Notes: generated by a model from the letters alone, not told the origin. A stretch of DNA of 64,000 bases from Notospermus geniculatus (GCA_002633025.1 NMRB01000214.1:101894-165893), one strand, 5' to 3'. Counted from the stretch's first letter, positions 20,760-48,938 are shown. Program-made: numbers and translations.

Positions 20760-23700
20760 ATACGATAGTGTAGCTTGTGTTGGTAATAAACTTAACATTG
20801 TAACAACTACATGTAGGCCTTCTTTTGATGAAGAGCAAACACACAACATATTTCATGATGTAGGCCTGCTTTTGGCATAGGCTGGTGAGAGTATATGCAC
20901 TCATGAGGTGGGTGAACTTATCTGAAATTGATTGAAATCTCAACATCAGTGAATGGCATCCCTCCAGATATACTGGATCTGTCGTCAACTATTTGGTTTG
21001 TGACAGGATGCACCCATTGCTCTGTTTTCAATCAAACATTGAAGCCATCACACCAACCCGCTCAGCCACGGAGTCTTGGTGTTTTTATCTTAAAAGAAAT
21101 TGTGTCTGGTTTATGGGTCAGAGGATTGTAAATAAATGTAAATTCCCTGGAGATATTTATGAAATAAACATGTTTGACAATATATTATTGTTGATGATGC
21201 TTACGTATTCTATCACAGCCAACATGTAATGTAATCATGAGTGTCTGACGGATGAAAAGGTCATACAAACATACAGGCACAAACAAGGATCTGAAGAGGA
21301 CTGCAACAGGGAAAGAAGTGGGGTGGCTGCATAGAAACTCCGCTAGTGCTTCGACAGCCTATCGGTGTTAAAATGCATGGAAAACATGAAGTACCTTGCC
21401 CAAGGACACACTGGAAATATAGGCAGAACTGTTAATGGTGGGATTGAACTTGACGCCATGTACATCCCAGTTCTTTTCATTCAGACTCTGACTCCAGACA
21501 AAGAAGACGATGAAAGACAAATATGTACACAGACAAAATCATTTTTTATTTTTAATGCTTTTTACCAGCAAGTTTTCCAGGATCACTGCCTGTCTGTTCC
21601 CCAGATATTTACAAAACGATCCCAGCCATGGCTTGAAAACACCACAGCTTGAACCAAATTATACAATGTAGAGGGGGTTCCGTACAGACAAGGAGTCCTT
21701 GCATGTGTGTCACTGAGTGCTGTACAAAAATAAGGACAAATAATACATGTATTTATAGAAGTAAAACCAGATCATAGGTCAATCTGCCTCCCAAAATCCC
21801 CCGATTTTCAAACCATGATTTCCTGATGGTGAACATTAATCTGAAATAAAAGAATTACTAATGTGGGACTTTCATTTCTACAGGAATATTATCATGTACA
21901 CATGATGAATCTGAACAGTTAAAAGAACAGCACAAAAGTTCGAGATCCTTTTTTGCAAATGCATGATCACCGAAAGCCCGGAGTGTTTTTCCCGAGGACT
22001 TTAGTTTGATGTATGGAACGAGTGGAAAGCATTAGAGACGTGACCATTTTGATGCAAGGCCAAACCTCGAATCAGGAATTAGGACAACACATCACTGGAG
22101 AAATAAGTCTTTTCTTACTGGGATGGTGAAATGTGCCAAGTTTTTTGTATGTGGTTTGTGGTCAGAGCTATCAGATTCAATGGAAGTTATCAAGAATGTT
22201 CCTGGTAATCTATGCAGGTGCGATGGATGAAGAATCCTGATCTAGCCCAAATTTCTGAGCTTGAATCTTTATCTACGCCTTCAAAGACCAAGGACAGGTG
22301 GTGGGTGTGGAGAAAGAGAGATTCCTAAGATATCCATCCTACTCAAACTGAGTATTCATGACGTGCCTACATTTAAGAACAAAACCGTGGGTGGTTTTCA
22401 GAAAGAGGCACCATTTCACCATCCCAGGACAAGAGTCACCTTATGATTTTGTTCAAAGAATATTTTATACGGCCATAGTGAAGCACATATTGCACACAGC
22501 ATTAGGCACCATTTTATGCATCATTCAGCGGTGCAAAAATAACTCGCTCTCCTAGCGTGATAATCATTTGAAATCACAAAGCCTAGTCGCACCTAATGAC
22601 TAAATTACAAAAGAAACTGGCAGGGTTTCCTGTGCTGGATGGACAGCGGTGGTCATTTTATCGGAGAATAAGGTCCCAAAACAAATTACGCCAAGAAGCG
22701 ATATTTCGGCAATGTTGGCATTGTCCCAAAAGTTGGTTGATTATGATAACCACCAAAGCCTCAGGAGACCCTGCTTAACACAAATGCTTCAGTTCAGATC
22801 AGCATCAAAAGAAAATTATGCAGAAATCATGACACAAAAATACCTCATGGAAAGATAGCTGAAGCAAGCATCCAGTGTTCTCATCAAAACCGTTGTCTAC
22901 ACAATCGACAGTGTCCAAGAACAGAACTGGAAGATGATCTTTGCAATGCTCTACACGTCAACTCCCAAGGGTTAATTCATCAGTCTCTGGTACAGTCAGT
23001 AATACTTGTGAACAATGGCACAAAAATAAGGTTGGCAGGAGTGCAGCCTACCTCACAAATGTCCTCAATATAACTGCTGAAGACTTCTTCATGAAACTCC
23101 CCGGAGTTGTACTAAGGTTCAGACAAGCAACAGGGAGACCTATCTCTCATATCTGGAAGGTACATATACCTCAGCACTTGCGATATATTATAAATATATG
23201 CCTATCACAAAAGATTATTGCTATAACACAGTCTACTGTTTAAAATGTCCCTGTCACGAGTCGAGAATNCTACAGGGCGGTGCCAAAAAATGTCGCCTGA
23301 AGGATAGCTGGTCTATCCAGGTTCCATTTCACTCACGCTGGACCACACTGTAGGAGGTAGGGCACTCTTCAAAAGAGCGCTAAATCATAAGATCTTGAAT
23401 ACAAGAAATTATCAAATATTTATACTCGGAACACCAGGATTGATTCACATCCGATTACAAATATGGTTTGCATTAGGTTTGTGTAGAAAGATCTCAATGC
23501 TCTTGGTAAATGACATCTCTGTGTCTTGAGTTTATGTAAAATGCTTCAAAACTAATTCCTCTCATGTTTCTAGGAGTCAAATATAGACAAATCTATCAAC
23601 CTTTAAAGGGATTCTATACATACCAGAAGCAGCGTTCACAGCTATTTAGGAAATAATTAACAAGCATATTCTCTCTTTGAATGTTTTCTGAAAACCCTCC

Positions 23701-24253
23701 TCGGAGAAAACAAGTCGTGCATTTTAGGGCAACTACTCCCGTTCTGAAAGCAGTGGTAGGCCTCCTTGGCCAACCCGTGACTAACGAAGACACCTGCAGA
23801 ATTGAGTACAGTGGTCCCATGGCCATACAAAATATCCAAAATCACACAATCATATCCGCGACATTTCTCCAGGACATCCAAGCTCCACAACATGAAACCG
23901 TTAAATTAGAGGGACAAGGCGTCGATTTACGACCACAGGTTTTAACCTCTTAAGGACTGAGCAAGATATCTCATATGAACACAGACATATGGCAAAATCA
24001 TCTAAAACCAATAAGGTTCAGTTTTACTTTCCCAAAAATCTTTTTATTATGATATAAAACATTTTGAAGAGAGGCTCAAACCCCTCTAAAGAAATCCTTG
24101 CTCAATCCTTAACAGTGAAATCTGACTTTTTCAAAATAGCACGTGTCACAATTGACGATGGCCAGCTTGTTCCGAGATGGCTGGTAGCAAGAGAACATCC
24201 ATCATTATGATGGAAATGCCATGTTCTCCTCTCAGGATATGTCAGATGACAGG
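20760..24253. other. Spacer between convergent MIEF and CNOT3 3' ends
   Basis: Includes the 3' UTRs of both genes. No further coding exon, RNA gene or clear transposon was recognised; one ambiguous base at 23269. Confidence 0.5.
24043..24048 (-). promoter_or_regulatory. Candidate polyadenylation signal of CNOT3
   Basis: AATAAA on the minus strand about 205 bases after the CNOT3 stop codon. Confidence 0.5.
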
Positions 24254-36521
<12,268 letters not shown>

Positions 36522-37677
36522 TGCTACCTTGATTTGTAGAATGATACCCGAACCATATTAAAGTGTTGCAGAGAAGGTATGAAATCACCGCAGAAAGGCA
36601 TACACAGCAATGTACAGACTGATTAAATCTATCAAAATCTTTGTTCCAAACCAAGATGGCTACCGTCTTTCAGAGCCGAAGAACTCATTATTTCGATATT
36701 GTGTGATTACGCTGTCTTATAAGGTTCCATAGAATTTTGATATCTTACCGTGAAACCCTATTTTCTGTAAATTAGCATCCACTTTAGAACTCCTCGATCT
36801 AATGAACGGATAATCAAGCGCGTAGTTTGTCAATATTTATCATTTAGATTTGAAAACAAAAGTAGTACAGCGAATGAATATGTCATTTCTAGGAAATGAC
36901 TCTGGCTTGCGCATGCGCCGTAACCTCTTAACAGGTGCTTGATTTCAGGAAATTCCCTGGTTTTGACACATTCCTTTTCATCATAAACTCGAGGAAAATG
37001 ACTTCCCTGTCCTTTTGTCAGCTTTGACAACATGATCCATCGATTTCTATAAAGTAAATGATTGTTTCACAAGTGTTTCATCAAAAATCACACACGATAT
37101 TCCACCAAACTCAAGAGGAGAAATCTGACGGACCAAATGTAAACAAGCCACACCACCAATTTACCAACCAAGCCCACTCACTTCAACAAGATAAGAATGT
37201 TAGGCCTATTTGCATTTGAATGCGCAATTACCCAATTATAATTGACTTTTCAGTTATTGACAATAACATGCAGATAAGGGAGGGGCCTCTTGCTAGTTAT
37301 TTACAGGGGGGGGGNGTACAAGTTGGCCGGTTGCTTTAGTGTTCTCTCCGACATCGAGTTCACACACCAGTACAAGTTGGCCGGTTGCTTTAGTGTTCTG
37401 GATGCAACAGGAGAATACAGTGTAAATGGGAATTGGTCCTTAAATTGGGAAGCTGACCACACTTGTGATGACCAGTGATCAAACATATCAAGGGGCAGCG
37501 ATATTCCACAAAATGGAATGAGTCCTTGGGAGTATGTTCCGACTTCCATCCACCAAAATTGCAGCAACGACACTGGTGAGAGAATTCCTCTTATCTGAAG
37601 AATGAGCAATTAAGGCAGACATCAAGCTCTCCTATTTAACAAACATACAACCATAGCAGAGGTGAATTTCTTCCTTT
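36522..37677. other. Spacer between CNOT3 start and RPL10 3' end
   Basis: Contains the CNOT3 promoter; AAGATGGCTACC at about 36653 (plus strand) is a YY1-like motif. A 54-bp direct repeat follows at 37316-37400. No gene seen. Confidence 0.5.
37316..37400. repeat. 54-bp direct repeat
   Basis: GTACAAGTTGGCCGGTTGCT...TAGTGTTCT occurs at 37316 and again at 37370, preceded by a G tract with one ambiguous base (37315). Confidence 0.8.
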
Positions 37678-37683
37678 TTTTAT
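37678..37683 (-). promoter_or_regulatory. Candidate polyadenylation signal of RPL10
   Basis: AATAAA on the minus strand about 46 bases after the RPL10 stop; a very short 3' UTR is usual for ribosomal protein genes. Confidence 0.65.
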
Positions 37684-37728
37684 TCTCTTTTTTTTACAGG
37701 CCATTTACATTTAAAAGTTCATGTCAAT

Positions 37729-40640
<2,912 letters not shown>

Positions 40641-41401
40641 CTTTGAGCTGAAAACGAACAAATACAACAGAAATCAGTAAACTAACATCACAGATGATAA
40701 ACTAAGAAACTAAATTTCATTTGGGATGACAATATTCGGTAATCAATTCACACAGTAGTGAGATTATCGTGGATGAAAAAGGAACAGCCGACAGATTTCA
40801 GGGGAACGATCACATACCCGTGAAAAGAGGAAGTCACGTGGGTTGATGATACACTGGTCCCCGCCCTCCAGACGAGACAAATGTAGAGAACCAGTCTACG
40901 TCGATGAGTGTGAAGATCAACCGGCAGGTGGCAGTTCAATATGTATTTCCGTATCCGGCGTTTTGCGCTCTTTTTAAAAACATATCGCACGCGACTTCTG
41001 CAATTTTTATTGTATTACGTGATTTTTCATTACGTGATTTTTCAGAAGTGACATTTCTTCCTGTTGATATCACATTTAACTTGACCATCGTCCTCTTGAA
41101 AAGATACAAAGAAAGAAATAGCACTAAAATTGACACACAACGTGATAATATACAGGAAGTCAACTTCCAGATTTTGCAAATTTTCGACCCCAAAAACATG
41201 GGTCACAGGTGGGCTTAGCCTGTTGGATGTCCGAGGTGGGGACCTTGGCTCTAACAAGCACATCACGGAGATTTTTGGGTCTCCGGATTTTTGGGTCCTC
41301 TTGAAAAGCCTCATTTTTAAGGGCATGAGAGCACTATGACTATCCCGAGATTGATCCATAAGAAGTTTTGATAATCTTCTCAGGGCGATATTGTAATGGT
41401 G

Positions 41402-42325
41402 CATGGAGGTCTTTATTATACCTCCATGAATGGTGTAAGGATTGGCTTCTTGTTCCTAATCTAAGCAAATGTAAGGTCTTGCACTGTGGCCCCAGGAACC
41501 GCTGCCATGACTACATAATGAGGACGTGTGGAAAGGATCTTAAGCTAACGAAATCCGAGTGCGAACGGGACCTTGGTGTGTATATCGATAACAAACTGAC
41601 ATTTAGAGCCCATGTCCGCGAAATAGTTAAGAAATGCAATTCAATCTTAACCATTATAAAAAGAACGATATCTTCGAGGCAAGGAGGAGTGATTAAAAAG
41701 CTCTACCGGTATGTGGCGCTGGTCAGACCCCTTCTCGAATATTGCAATGCTGCTGTGATTTTGAAGAATAAGTCGGATCGTGTCGCCATAGAAAAGGTGC
41801 AACGCAGAGCTACTAGGATGATACATGCTATTAGAGGGCTACCATACGGGGCACGTCTCCAGAGACTGAATCTCCAATCCCTAGGTTACCGTCGCCAGCG
41901 AGGTGACATGATACAGGCATTCAAGTACCTTAAGGGGTTTAACAAAGGAACCATGGAGAAAATTTTCGTAACAGCCAGGACAAATGCCGAAAGAAGAACT
42001 AGAGGGCACGCCTTGAAACTTGAGAAGCTGTATTCCAGGACCGATACTCGTAAGGCATCATTTTCTCAGAGAATTGTTACACCTTGGAATGGCTTGCAGA
42101 CATCAACTGTTAGTGTTAAATCGGTCGACGCATTCAAGACTAAACTGGACAGAGAGTGGAAGGACCTTGTTTATTTGTTTGAGAGTTAAGCTATTGGGGA
42201 GCCTCGTACTAACCCACCGCGAAATCCAGTGCCCCGCATCGCGCCACTTAACAGTTTTCCGTGACAACAATGGCCTACAGGACTAACAGTCCTCCGACCA
42301 AATTATGATGATGATGATGATGATA
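41402..42325 (+). mobile_element. 5'-truncated non-LTR retrotransposon (CR1/L2-like)
   Basis: The frame ending with the TAA at 42187-42189 encodes the C-terminal part of a reverse transcriptase: EWCKDWLLVPNLSKCKVLH, ERDLGVYIDNKLTFRAHV, YVALVRPLLEYCNA and EKVQRRATRMI are the usual post-catalytic blocks of CR1/L2-like elements. The catalytic YxDD box and everything before it are missing, typical of incomplete reverse transcription. A 115-base 3' UTR ends in an (ATG)n microsatellite (42305-42324), the usual tail of this group. Confidence 0.88.
41416..42189 (+). pseudogene. Reverse transcriptase C-terminal fragment
   Basis: About 255 residues open from the truncation point with no internal stop, so the insertion is fairly young. 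The catalytic core is missing and there is no endonuclease domain, so it cannot be active alone. The 5' junction near 41402-41416 is approximate. Confidence 0.8.
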
Positions 42326-42329
42326 TTCA

Positions 42330-45300
42330 GATGGTGGTGCTGGGGTGCGTGTGCCAAAAACCGTGTTGTTAGGGACGGAATTCAAGAACAATGTCAACAA
42401 CTCGGACTCGATGGTCATCAAAAGGCGGCCTCGTGGTGATGTCTCTAACTACCGTCAGATGGCGGCTGTGTTGCGTTGCGAAAGGCATTCCAAAATGAGA
42501 CAATTTGACCGATTTTAAGAGATCAGACGAGAGGACGCTCTTTGCCCGGAGCTATTTGGCATCGCAGGGAGAGTACACACCAAGATATGCGATGACATAC
42601 ACGAAAGAATTAGACCCCGGCCCTGGGAGGGAATTTTTTGAGTACTGTCCGTCGCCATCATAGTGAGGACGAGGAGACATGGGACAGGCCTATCAGGAAC
42701 TGAGTGACCTGCAGAACTTGTTTCGTCCTAGGCCTAGTCGTTTCCCTCTCATCAATACAGTTCTGTACCATACCCGTCGGAGCCTTGTCATCACTTTGGT
42801 GCGCTGCGAGTCATGCCGATTTACCGGCGGTGATGGGATTCCGTTAACTCCACACCGGTGTGAGCCGTGCGAACTAAGCGCAAAACCCAGGTTAGCGTGG
42901 ATGCTGCGAGTAGGCTACTCGAACCACCACACTGCTTATCAACGAACGAATAGCAGAGGTGCGGTGATTGTAAAAGGACAAAATGTCGTTTATGAAAAGC
43001 GCAAGAAAGACCAGCAAGTATGTGTTCAGCGAAACTTTCTAGGATTTCAGTTGAAAGGGACTTGTGCCACATCATCCAAGCAGAGAACGGGAAATTGGTT
43101 CAACTATGGTCCCCAGACTTGTCCCTCTATGGATCCCGTGGGTGGTACCAAGAGACGGCGGTGGGCACACCGAGAAGGCAGAAATCCTGGGAGACACGAT
43201 ATCTTCGCCGTAACGTCAACTCCCCCGGCGAAAATTAACTCTGACAGCAACTTTAATGTTTCATTATGAAAAGACACGAGATCCTGGCGATAGTGTCAAT
43301 TAACGTGGTCCTGGGGGTAGGCCCGGGGGAGCAGGCGCCTCGTGAACAGAGAGCTGGGTGCTATTCACCCCGAGGCGGATCATTCCGTGATCTTATCACG
43401 ACACTGTTTTGACATCACCACAAGGTTGTTTTCAAAGCCGTGTCAGTCGCATAAAGGTGTGAATCGAAAACAGGTGGTGCTTTAGGCGATTTTCATGGTG
43501 TCCAGCAAAGTGACCCTTTCCAGGGCCTCGGGCGAAAGCTAAGAAGTCAATGCCGTGTTGATATGGCGCCCGATACGAGAGGAATATTCCTGGCCAGTTA
43601 CGTAACGAAAAGAGCATCGCTGGGTGTAAAGGGGCGAAACAACTATAGATAACTTTGTCTCCAGTTTGTCGCTACATCCCGACATGGATGTTAAAACATC
43701 GTTGTAACAATTCGCTGACAAATTGGTTACAAAACGTGATGTTATCGCGAAATGTAACAACTTTTGAAGTCCACGATGCGTGCATCACATCTGTCTCAGT
43801 TTAGGATTAACTCTTTGGTGTACGGCCATCTCGACCGATTGCCAACTCGGCCCACATCCCAGACCGTCGAGAGTGAATAGATTTATCACTGGAATACCTG
43901 AAGCGCAATCTAGAATATGACAATCTCTCTCGAGGTACTTTAGAGTACGCCGGGTACCAGTAATAATAAAGAACTCACAACCGTTTGTCACGACGAACAC
44001 CAAATAGGCCTAGGCGTGGACAGAAACTAACTAGCCATAAAACATGATCAAACGCTGTCTAAATACTGGTACCGGACAATCACCAGAACATAATCAATAT
44101 AACTTTTTGCCTTTGTTTTGGTTCATTGTTACAGTTTCAAATGAATATAAACTGCGTGATGTTCGACTTGCACGCATGCGTGACGCAGCCACTCGTCCAT
44201 GACCCGCATCTTCCTGGTGTGAACATTTTTTATCTTAATTCTTCAAATGTTCACAGGTCGTGAAAAATGATGCTGTGTCATTTTTGTTTCGTTGAATTAA
44301 TTGTGTTGCTAGGCATTCCAATTCGTCCTTCTTTTTTATGTCACGTGACGTGATGGGTCAGGGTAACATGCGGAGGGTCGGAAATCGCTGTTTAGAGGGA
44401 GCTACTATCGCCACTACAGCCCACTACTACAGCCCTACTACAGCCCACTTGGCCTACATGAAAGTTCAATTAATCTTATGTTTCTGCAGCGAATTAGAGT
44501 TTTTTACGAGCATCAACTCACCTTTAAGTGGCTAATTAAGGAAATGTCTCATTTTATACGGCGGTTAATCAGCGTTAAGATGGTTTTTTTCGTAAGCGTC
44601 GTGTCACCGGCGTTTGGCATGAAATGTGCCACCGTCGGCGAAGACAGGCAATAGATTTCTTACCAACGCCATAGACGTTGATAGCCCCCTTTCATGCTGT
44701 CCACACACTCCGCACCTGTTTCACGCGATAATTGCAACTCAAGACCGACCTGCCAAGAAGCGCAAGGTTTGCTTGATCTAAACGGTCACCAAAGGACATA
44801 TCCCGCAATTTTCTGTTCAAAAGATCAAGACGGTTTTCGTGGTTTGTTGCTGTGCGTTGCCCCGACCCCGCAGAGGTCCTGGTGTCGCTGCAGGGGAGGA
44901 AAACACAACACACACGTGTAGAGCGACGGCGACCTAACGCCTCTACACCCGCCACTGGTAAATTAACTTAGTTAAGTCCCCCCGCCCGACACGTTAGGTG
45001 CCAAAATAAGATGTCAGGCGGTGAATATAACCCGACAACTCCTTAGAGGAGGTGTAATTAGATAAATGGATGGATGGATAGGCTGATTTTATCAGAATGA
45101 AAAAATTACTGACAAAATGGTTCGCCTAATAGGCCCTGTAGCCGCGCCGAAGGCGGTCGGCCGCATAGAAACCAAGAAATGTGATATCCGCCATGAATAA
45201 TGTATTGAAAACACTGAGATGGTAGGATGAAAAGGCAGTCAAGGGGTAGGTTCAAGAAGAAGTGGGCAGGAGGCGTGGAAACAGAGTGGAAATCACGGTA

Positions 45301-45960
45301 CCCGTCACCTCTCAACTGGTCTGAGGTTGTCTCCTGCGGTATCAAGTTTGATCCACTTACTAAAGACGACACTCCTTACTTTGACGGGTCGACAGCCTCG
45401 TCCCTCTTCAGCAGATACGTTTTCTGTCCCTTTTTCTTCCCAGAGGTCACTGCACCGGAAGTCCTCCGTTGCTATGTAAAGAACCCAGTCCATAAAAGCG
45501 CTGTTCACTTCGTTTTCAAATGGCATTTGAAACTTCAAGCACTTTGATTCATTGAAGTTGATTTCAAAAAGTATGTGGGTGTTACGGCTCTTATGTTTAC
45601 CAAGTGTTTATATATGGTGATTATAAACAAAATGAACAACTGGATGGTGCAGTCGCTGCCGTAGTGATCACGTGCTCAACGAAGACTCGGACGCACCGAG
45701 TGACACCAGTCATAAGGTTGGCGCCGTCTTCGTCACTGGGTGCCCGGATGTCAAGCAGTTTCTGTTACGAATGGAATCGTATCAAAAATCCTCTCTTATC
45801 TATTTTTTATCGTATGTATCAGGACCAAAATGTAGAGATGTCCGCAGTGCAACATCCACCAAAAGCATAAAGGATAACGGTTGGGGATAGCGAGCAAATG
45901 TACTGATATACGAGGACAAACTCTCGATGACCAAGATTCCTATCACACCAGCCCGAAATC
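42330..45960. other. Intergenic region, no firm genes
   Basis: One 196-codon frame (42679-43269 +) stands out by length, but I recognise no domain in it and see no exon signals. The rest is non-coding to my reading. Confidence 0.4.
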
Positions 45961-45971
45961 TAAAGGCAGTA

Positions 45972-46113
45972 GGGAGGTTTAGAAATCAAACGATAAACGT
46001 AAACTTTACGACAACGTTATTTTTCATACTGCACATTCACCAGATTCCATTTTTGGTACAAAAATAACGTTGTCGTTAGCGTTTACGTTTATCGTTTGAT
46101 TTCTAAACCTCCC
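45972..46113. mobile_element. TA-flanked foldback MITE, copy A
   Basis: GGGAGGTTTAGAAATCAAAC and GTTTGATTTCTAAACCTCCC are perfect ends with TA on both sides; arms continue through GATAAACGTAAAC...GACAACGTTATTTTT. TA duplication suggests a Tc1/mariner source. Confidence 0.87.
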
Positions 46114-46192
46114 TAGTAGGAGAATTCAACGAAAAACTGACGAATTATAGCGGTGCTGATATCTTGTACCTGTCTCGGCTGAATGCGCCTAA

Positions 46193-46405
46193 AGCCTGCC
46201 GCACACTGGAGCTATCTGCTGAGCAAAAGGTTATTCGAGACCGTTTGCTCAGCAGATAGCTCGCGTGTGCGCGTAATTTCGGTGAGTTTTTTGCCTCGCG
46301 AGGCAGAAAGCTCGCGTGTGCGCGTATTTTTGGGTGAGCTATCTGCTGAGCAAACGGTCTCGAATAACTTTTTGCTCAGCAGATAGCTCCAGTGTGCGGC
46401 AGGCT
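46193..46405. mobile_element. TAA-flanked foldback element
   Basis: TAA on both sides; ends AGCCTGCCGCACACTGGAGC and GCTCCAGTGTGCGGCAGGCT; inner inverted copies of GCTATCTGCTGAGCAAA. TAA duplication fits PIF/Harbinger. Almost identical mirror reading frames on the two strands arise from the palindrome. Confidence 0.87.
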
Positions 46406-46675
46406 TAAAGACGCTCATTTCAAGAGGCTCTTCAAAAAATACATGTCATTTCACCATTCATCCCCACTTGAATTGAATGGTTCAGTTTATGAATTAGTTG
46501 ATCCTTTTGTCTGTCGAGTGGCTGCATCAAGTTGGAGAAGTATTCGGGCCACAAATGTCACGCGTCCGCTAAAGACGGGTGTGTAACTATAGTAGGGATG
46601 TTATTATACCCTGTTTTATACCCTGGTCACAAGGTTAAAGTGGCGTACATGTCAAAGGATTTGTGGGTGTCATTA

Positions 46676-46824
46676 GAGAGGATTAGAAATCAAACGATAA
46701 ACGTAAACGTTAACGACAACGTTGTTTTCATACTACACATTAACCAGATTTTATATTGCATTTTCGGTACAAAAATAACGCTGTCGTTAACGTTTACGTT
46801 TATCGTTTGATCTCTAAACCTCCC
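46676..46824. mobile_element. TA-flanked foldback MITE, copy B
   Basis: Same family as 45972-46113 (AGAAATCAAACGATAAACGT, GACAACGTT, GTTTACGTTTATCGTTTGAT), slightly diverged, TA on both sides. Confidence 0.85.
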
Positions 46825-47260
46825 TATTATTGAAAATAGAGAACGAAGTAATTAAAGGTTATTTGCTGTACAATTCCAAATAAGTTTATTTCAAAAATAT
46901 GACAAGTCGCACGGAGTAAATTTGCGGCGTAAATGCCGTATTAGAATTGAAATCTATCACACTATAATATTTGCATATACGTAATCGAATGTACAATCGA
47001 ACAATATTTGCATATTTTCTAGCCACGATTCGCCTGCTGCTGAGCAGGTTTACGGACAAATTCAACAAAATAGCGACGCTCTTTGCCACTGGCCGAGACC
47101 GTCCTATAGTGCGTCACTTCAGTAAGAATGGACGATCCATGCCTACAATATCGGCTGACAGGACCCAAGATTGATACAATTATTACAGGAATCGGCTGCA
47201 TTTTAGATCACCGCACGAGATGAAACCAAACTTGATCCAGGTCATTACTCGGCTCTTATA

Positions 47261-47411
47261 CCGGTGTAAAAGTAAAAATTGTCCGCCATGATGGGTGCCC
47301 GTAGGACCGTTTTCCCCAGGAAGAAATAGTCCTAGTAGGCCAATTTTCCCTGTCACATTAGCGCAAGGTAGGACATTTATTCCGGGCGGACATTTATTAC
47401 TTCTACACCGG
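47261..47411. mobile_element. MITE, CCGGTGTAAAAGTAA ends
   Basis: CCGGTGTAAAAGTAA at the left and TTACTTCTACACCGG at the right, one mismatch, non-coding inside. Confidence 0.6.
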
Positions 47412-47537
47412 CATTATGCCTCCACGGAGGATACGTCCGAAAGACCCTGTCCAAAATCCCTACGCCTCTCTTGCAATGGTAAGCCCTACGATTGCGGTGA
47501 TTGTTCCAGCTGATTGGCGGCTGACCAGCTCACTGTA

Positions 47538-47913
47538 GCCGTGTTTACACCTATGCAATTTTTCCAGGCCCGGTTTCGAATTTAACCCGGATCCATTGAA
47601 TTTTCTGTCCACACCTATTATTCGTCTTACGATATTGAACGCTGGCCATGCTATTTATAGACACACCACCCATTCAATTTTAGCAGACCGACACCTGTCG
47701 GTGGGCTCAGTAAACGTTTTAGCCCGGCATTTTTCTGTCCATACCTATGAAATTGCCGGGCTAAAGTATAATCCGGATCAGACCCGCCGAGCGAAAGCGG
47801 GCTAAATTGGTCCGGCAATTTTTAATCCGGATCCGATTTTCATAGGTGTAAACGCAAAAAAGGCGGGTCAGAGCCGGGTCAGGTCCGGCAATTTCCTCAG
47901 GTGTAAACACGGC
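47538..47913. mobile_element. TA-flanked MITE
   Basis: GCCGTGTTTACACCT and AGGTGTAAACACGGC with TA on both sides; inside are inverted GGATCCG/CGGATCC and GGCCCGGTTT-type repeats. Mariner-type by duplication. Confidence 0.85.
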
Positions 47914-47970
47914 TAGAGTGACAGCAATAATTGACGGCTAATCAATTGGAACCAGGGGAATTGACAACTG

Positions 47971-48113
47971 CCGGTGTAATAGAATCTAATGTCCCTGATA
48001 TGTTATGTTCCCTAACAATACATTTGCGGCACCATTGAATTGGACTCTAATCCTGTGACAAACAATGCATGGGGACATCAGAAAGACGGGGGCATTAGAT
48101 TCTATCACACCGG
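47971..48113. mobile_element. MITE, CCGGTGTAATAGAATCTAAT ends
   Basis: CCGGTGTAATAGAATCTAAT and ATTAGATTCTATCACACCGG, one mismatch. The CCGGTGT ends resemble the 47261-47411 element, so the two may share a transposase. Confidence 0.8.
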
Positions 48114-48326
48114 GTTGGACTTGTGATCATAAAACCTGTGTGCCTTTGGTAAACTTAGCACAAAAATGCTGTAATACATGAGGAGTGGGCTGGGCGGCCT
48201 GGGCCTAAATAGTATTGTTGGATACGACCTTTCAGATCTGAAAATACGGTTCGTCCCTTTCGTGAATCAGGAAGACATAAAAAAACTGACGTTTTTAAGA
48301 ATCACAAATGCATATTTACCATAGAT

Positions 48327-48938
48327 CTAGTCACGTTTTATGAGCAGTTCTTGTAGCGCACTGATATAACTCTGCGCCATCTGTAAAGTTTCGTACTTAG
48401 ACAATTGTCTATCGTCACTGATCCCTGGCACAACCTGCCGCAGGGCATCAAATGCCACATTCAAACTGTGCATCCTCCGTCTCTCGCGAGCGTTTGCAGC
48501 CAAACGTCTCTTCTTCACCACGTCTCTGTTCGGCTGCCTCGGCGGTCCTCGTCGCTTTCCGGATCGTCCCGAATTTGAGCCCGATTTGCTCCGTCTTTTC
48601 TCCTTATGCTGTCCTTCGCGTTTTTTCCTCGGTCGTTTCGGCTCCTGATCCCGGCAGACGGAGTCCGTCGCGTCCACATCAGCTGAGTCATAACCTAATT
48701 TCGTCATATCATACTCTGATTCACTTTGTAAATTTTGTTCAATGTCCTCACTTTCTAATCTCGTCATAAAGCTGAAACTGAAATTGTCCAAACTGGAAGG
48801 AAGTCGTGCCTGTTCAGTTGCCGCCGTGGCGCCAAACAAGGGACTTCTTGACGTTAATCCCGCCGCAACTGGAGACACCACGTGATTGTCCACTGCTCCG
48901 ATCAGGCGCTCAGGGAAATCCATTTTACGTCCATCCAT
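48327..48938 (-). CDS. ATOH1: Atonal-family bHLH transcription factor
   Basis: Intronless 203-residue frame. Residues 101-140 are Lys/Arg-rich. The bHLH is at about 143-199: basic region [16 protein letters not shown], helix 1 [11 protein letters not shown], loop GISDDRQLS, helix 2 [27 protein letters not shown] and [13 protein letters not shown] place it in the atonal/ATOH1/ATOH7 group, proneural factors for sensory cells that dimerise with E proteins and bind E boxes. An intronless gene with a C-terminal bHLH is usual for this group. The start at 48938 is the first ATG; a second, MDFPE, is five codons later. It stands alone: 7.7 kb to RPL10 and 5.4 kb to the end of MAN2B1. ATOH1 versus ATOH7 identity is not settled. 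Confidence 0.92.
   Translation of the reverse strand: MDGRKMDFPERLIGAVDNHVVSPVAAGLTSRSPLFGATAATEQARLPSSLDNFSFSFMTRLESEDIEQNLQSESEYDMTKLGYDSADVDATDSVCRDQEPKRPRKKREGQHKEKRRSKSGSNSGRSGKRRGPPRQPNRDVVKKRRLAANARERRRMHSLNVAFDALRQVVPGISDDRQLSKYETLQMAQSYISALQELLIKRD

Noticed and set aside
46183-46418. Near-identical proteins on opposite strands
   Set aside because: Mirror products of the palindromic element, with no other support.
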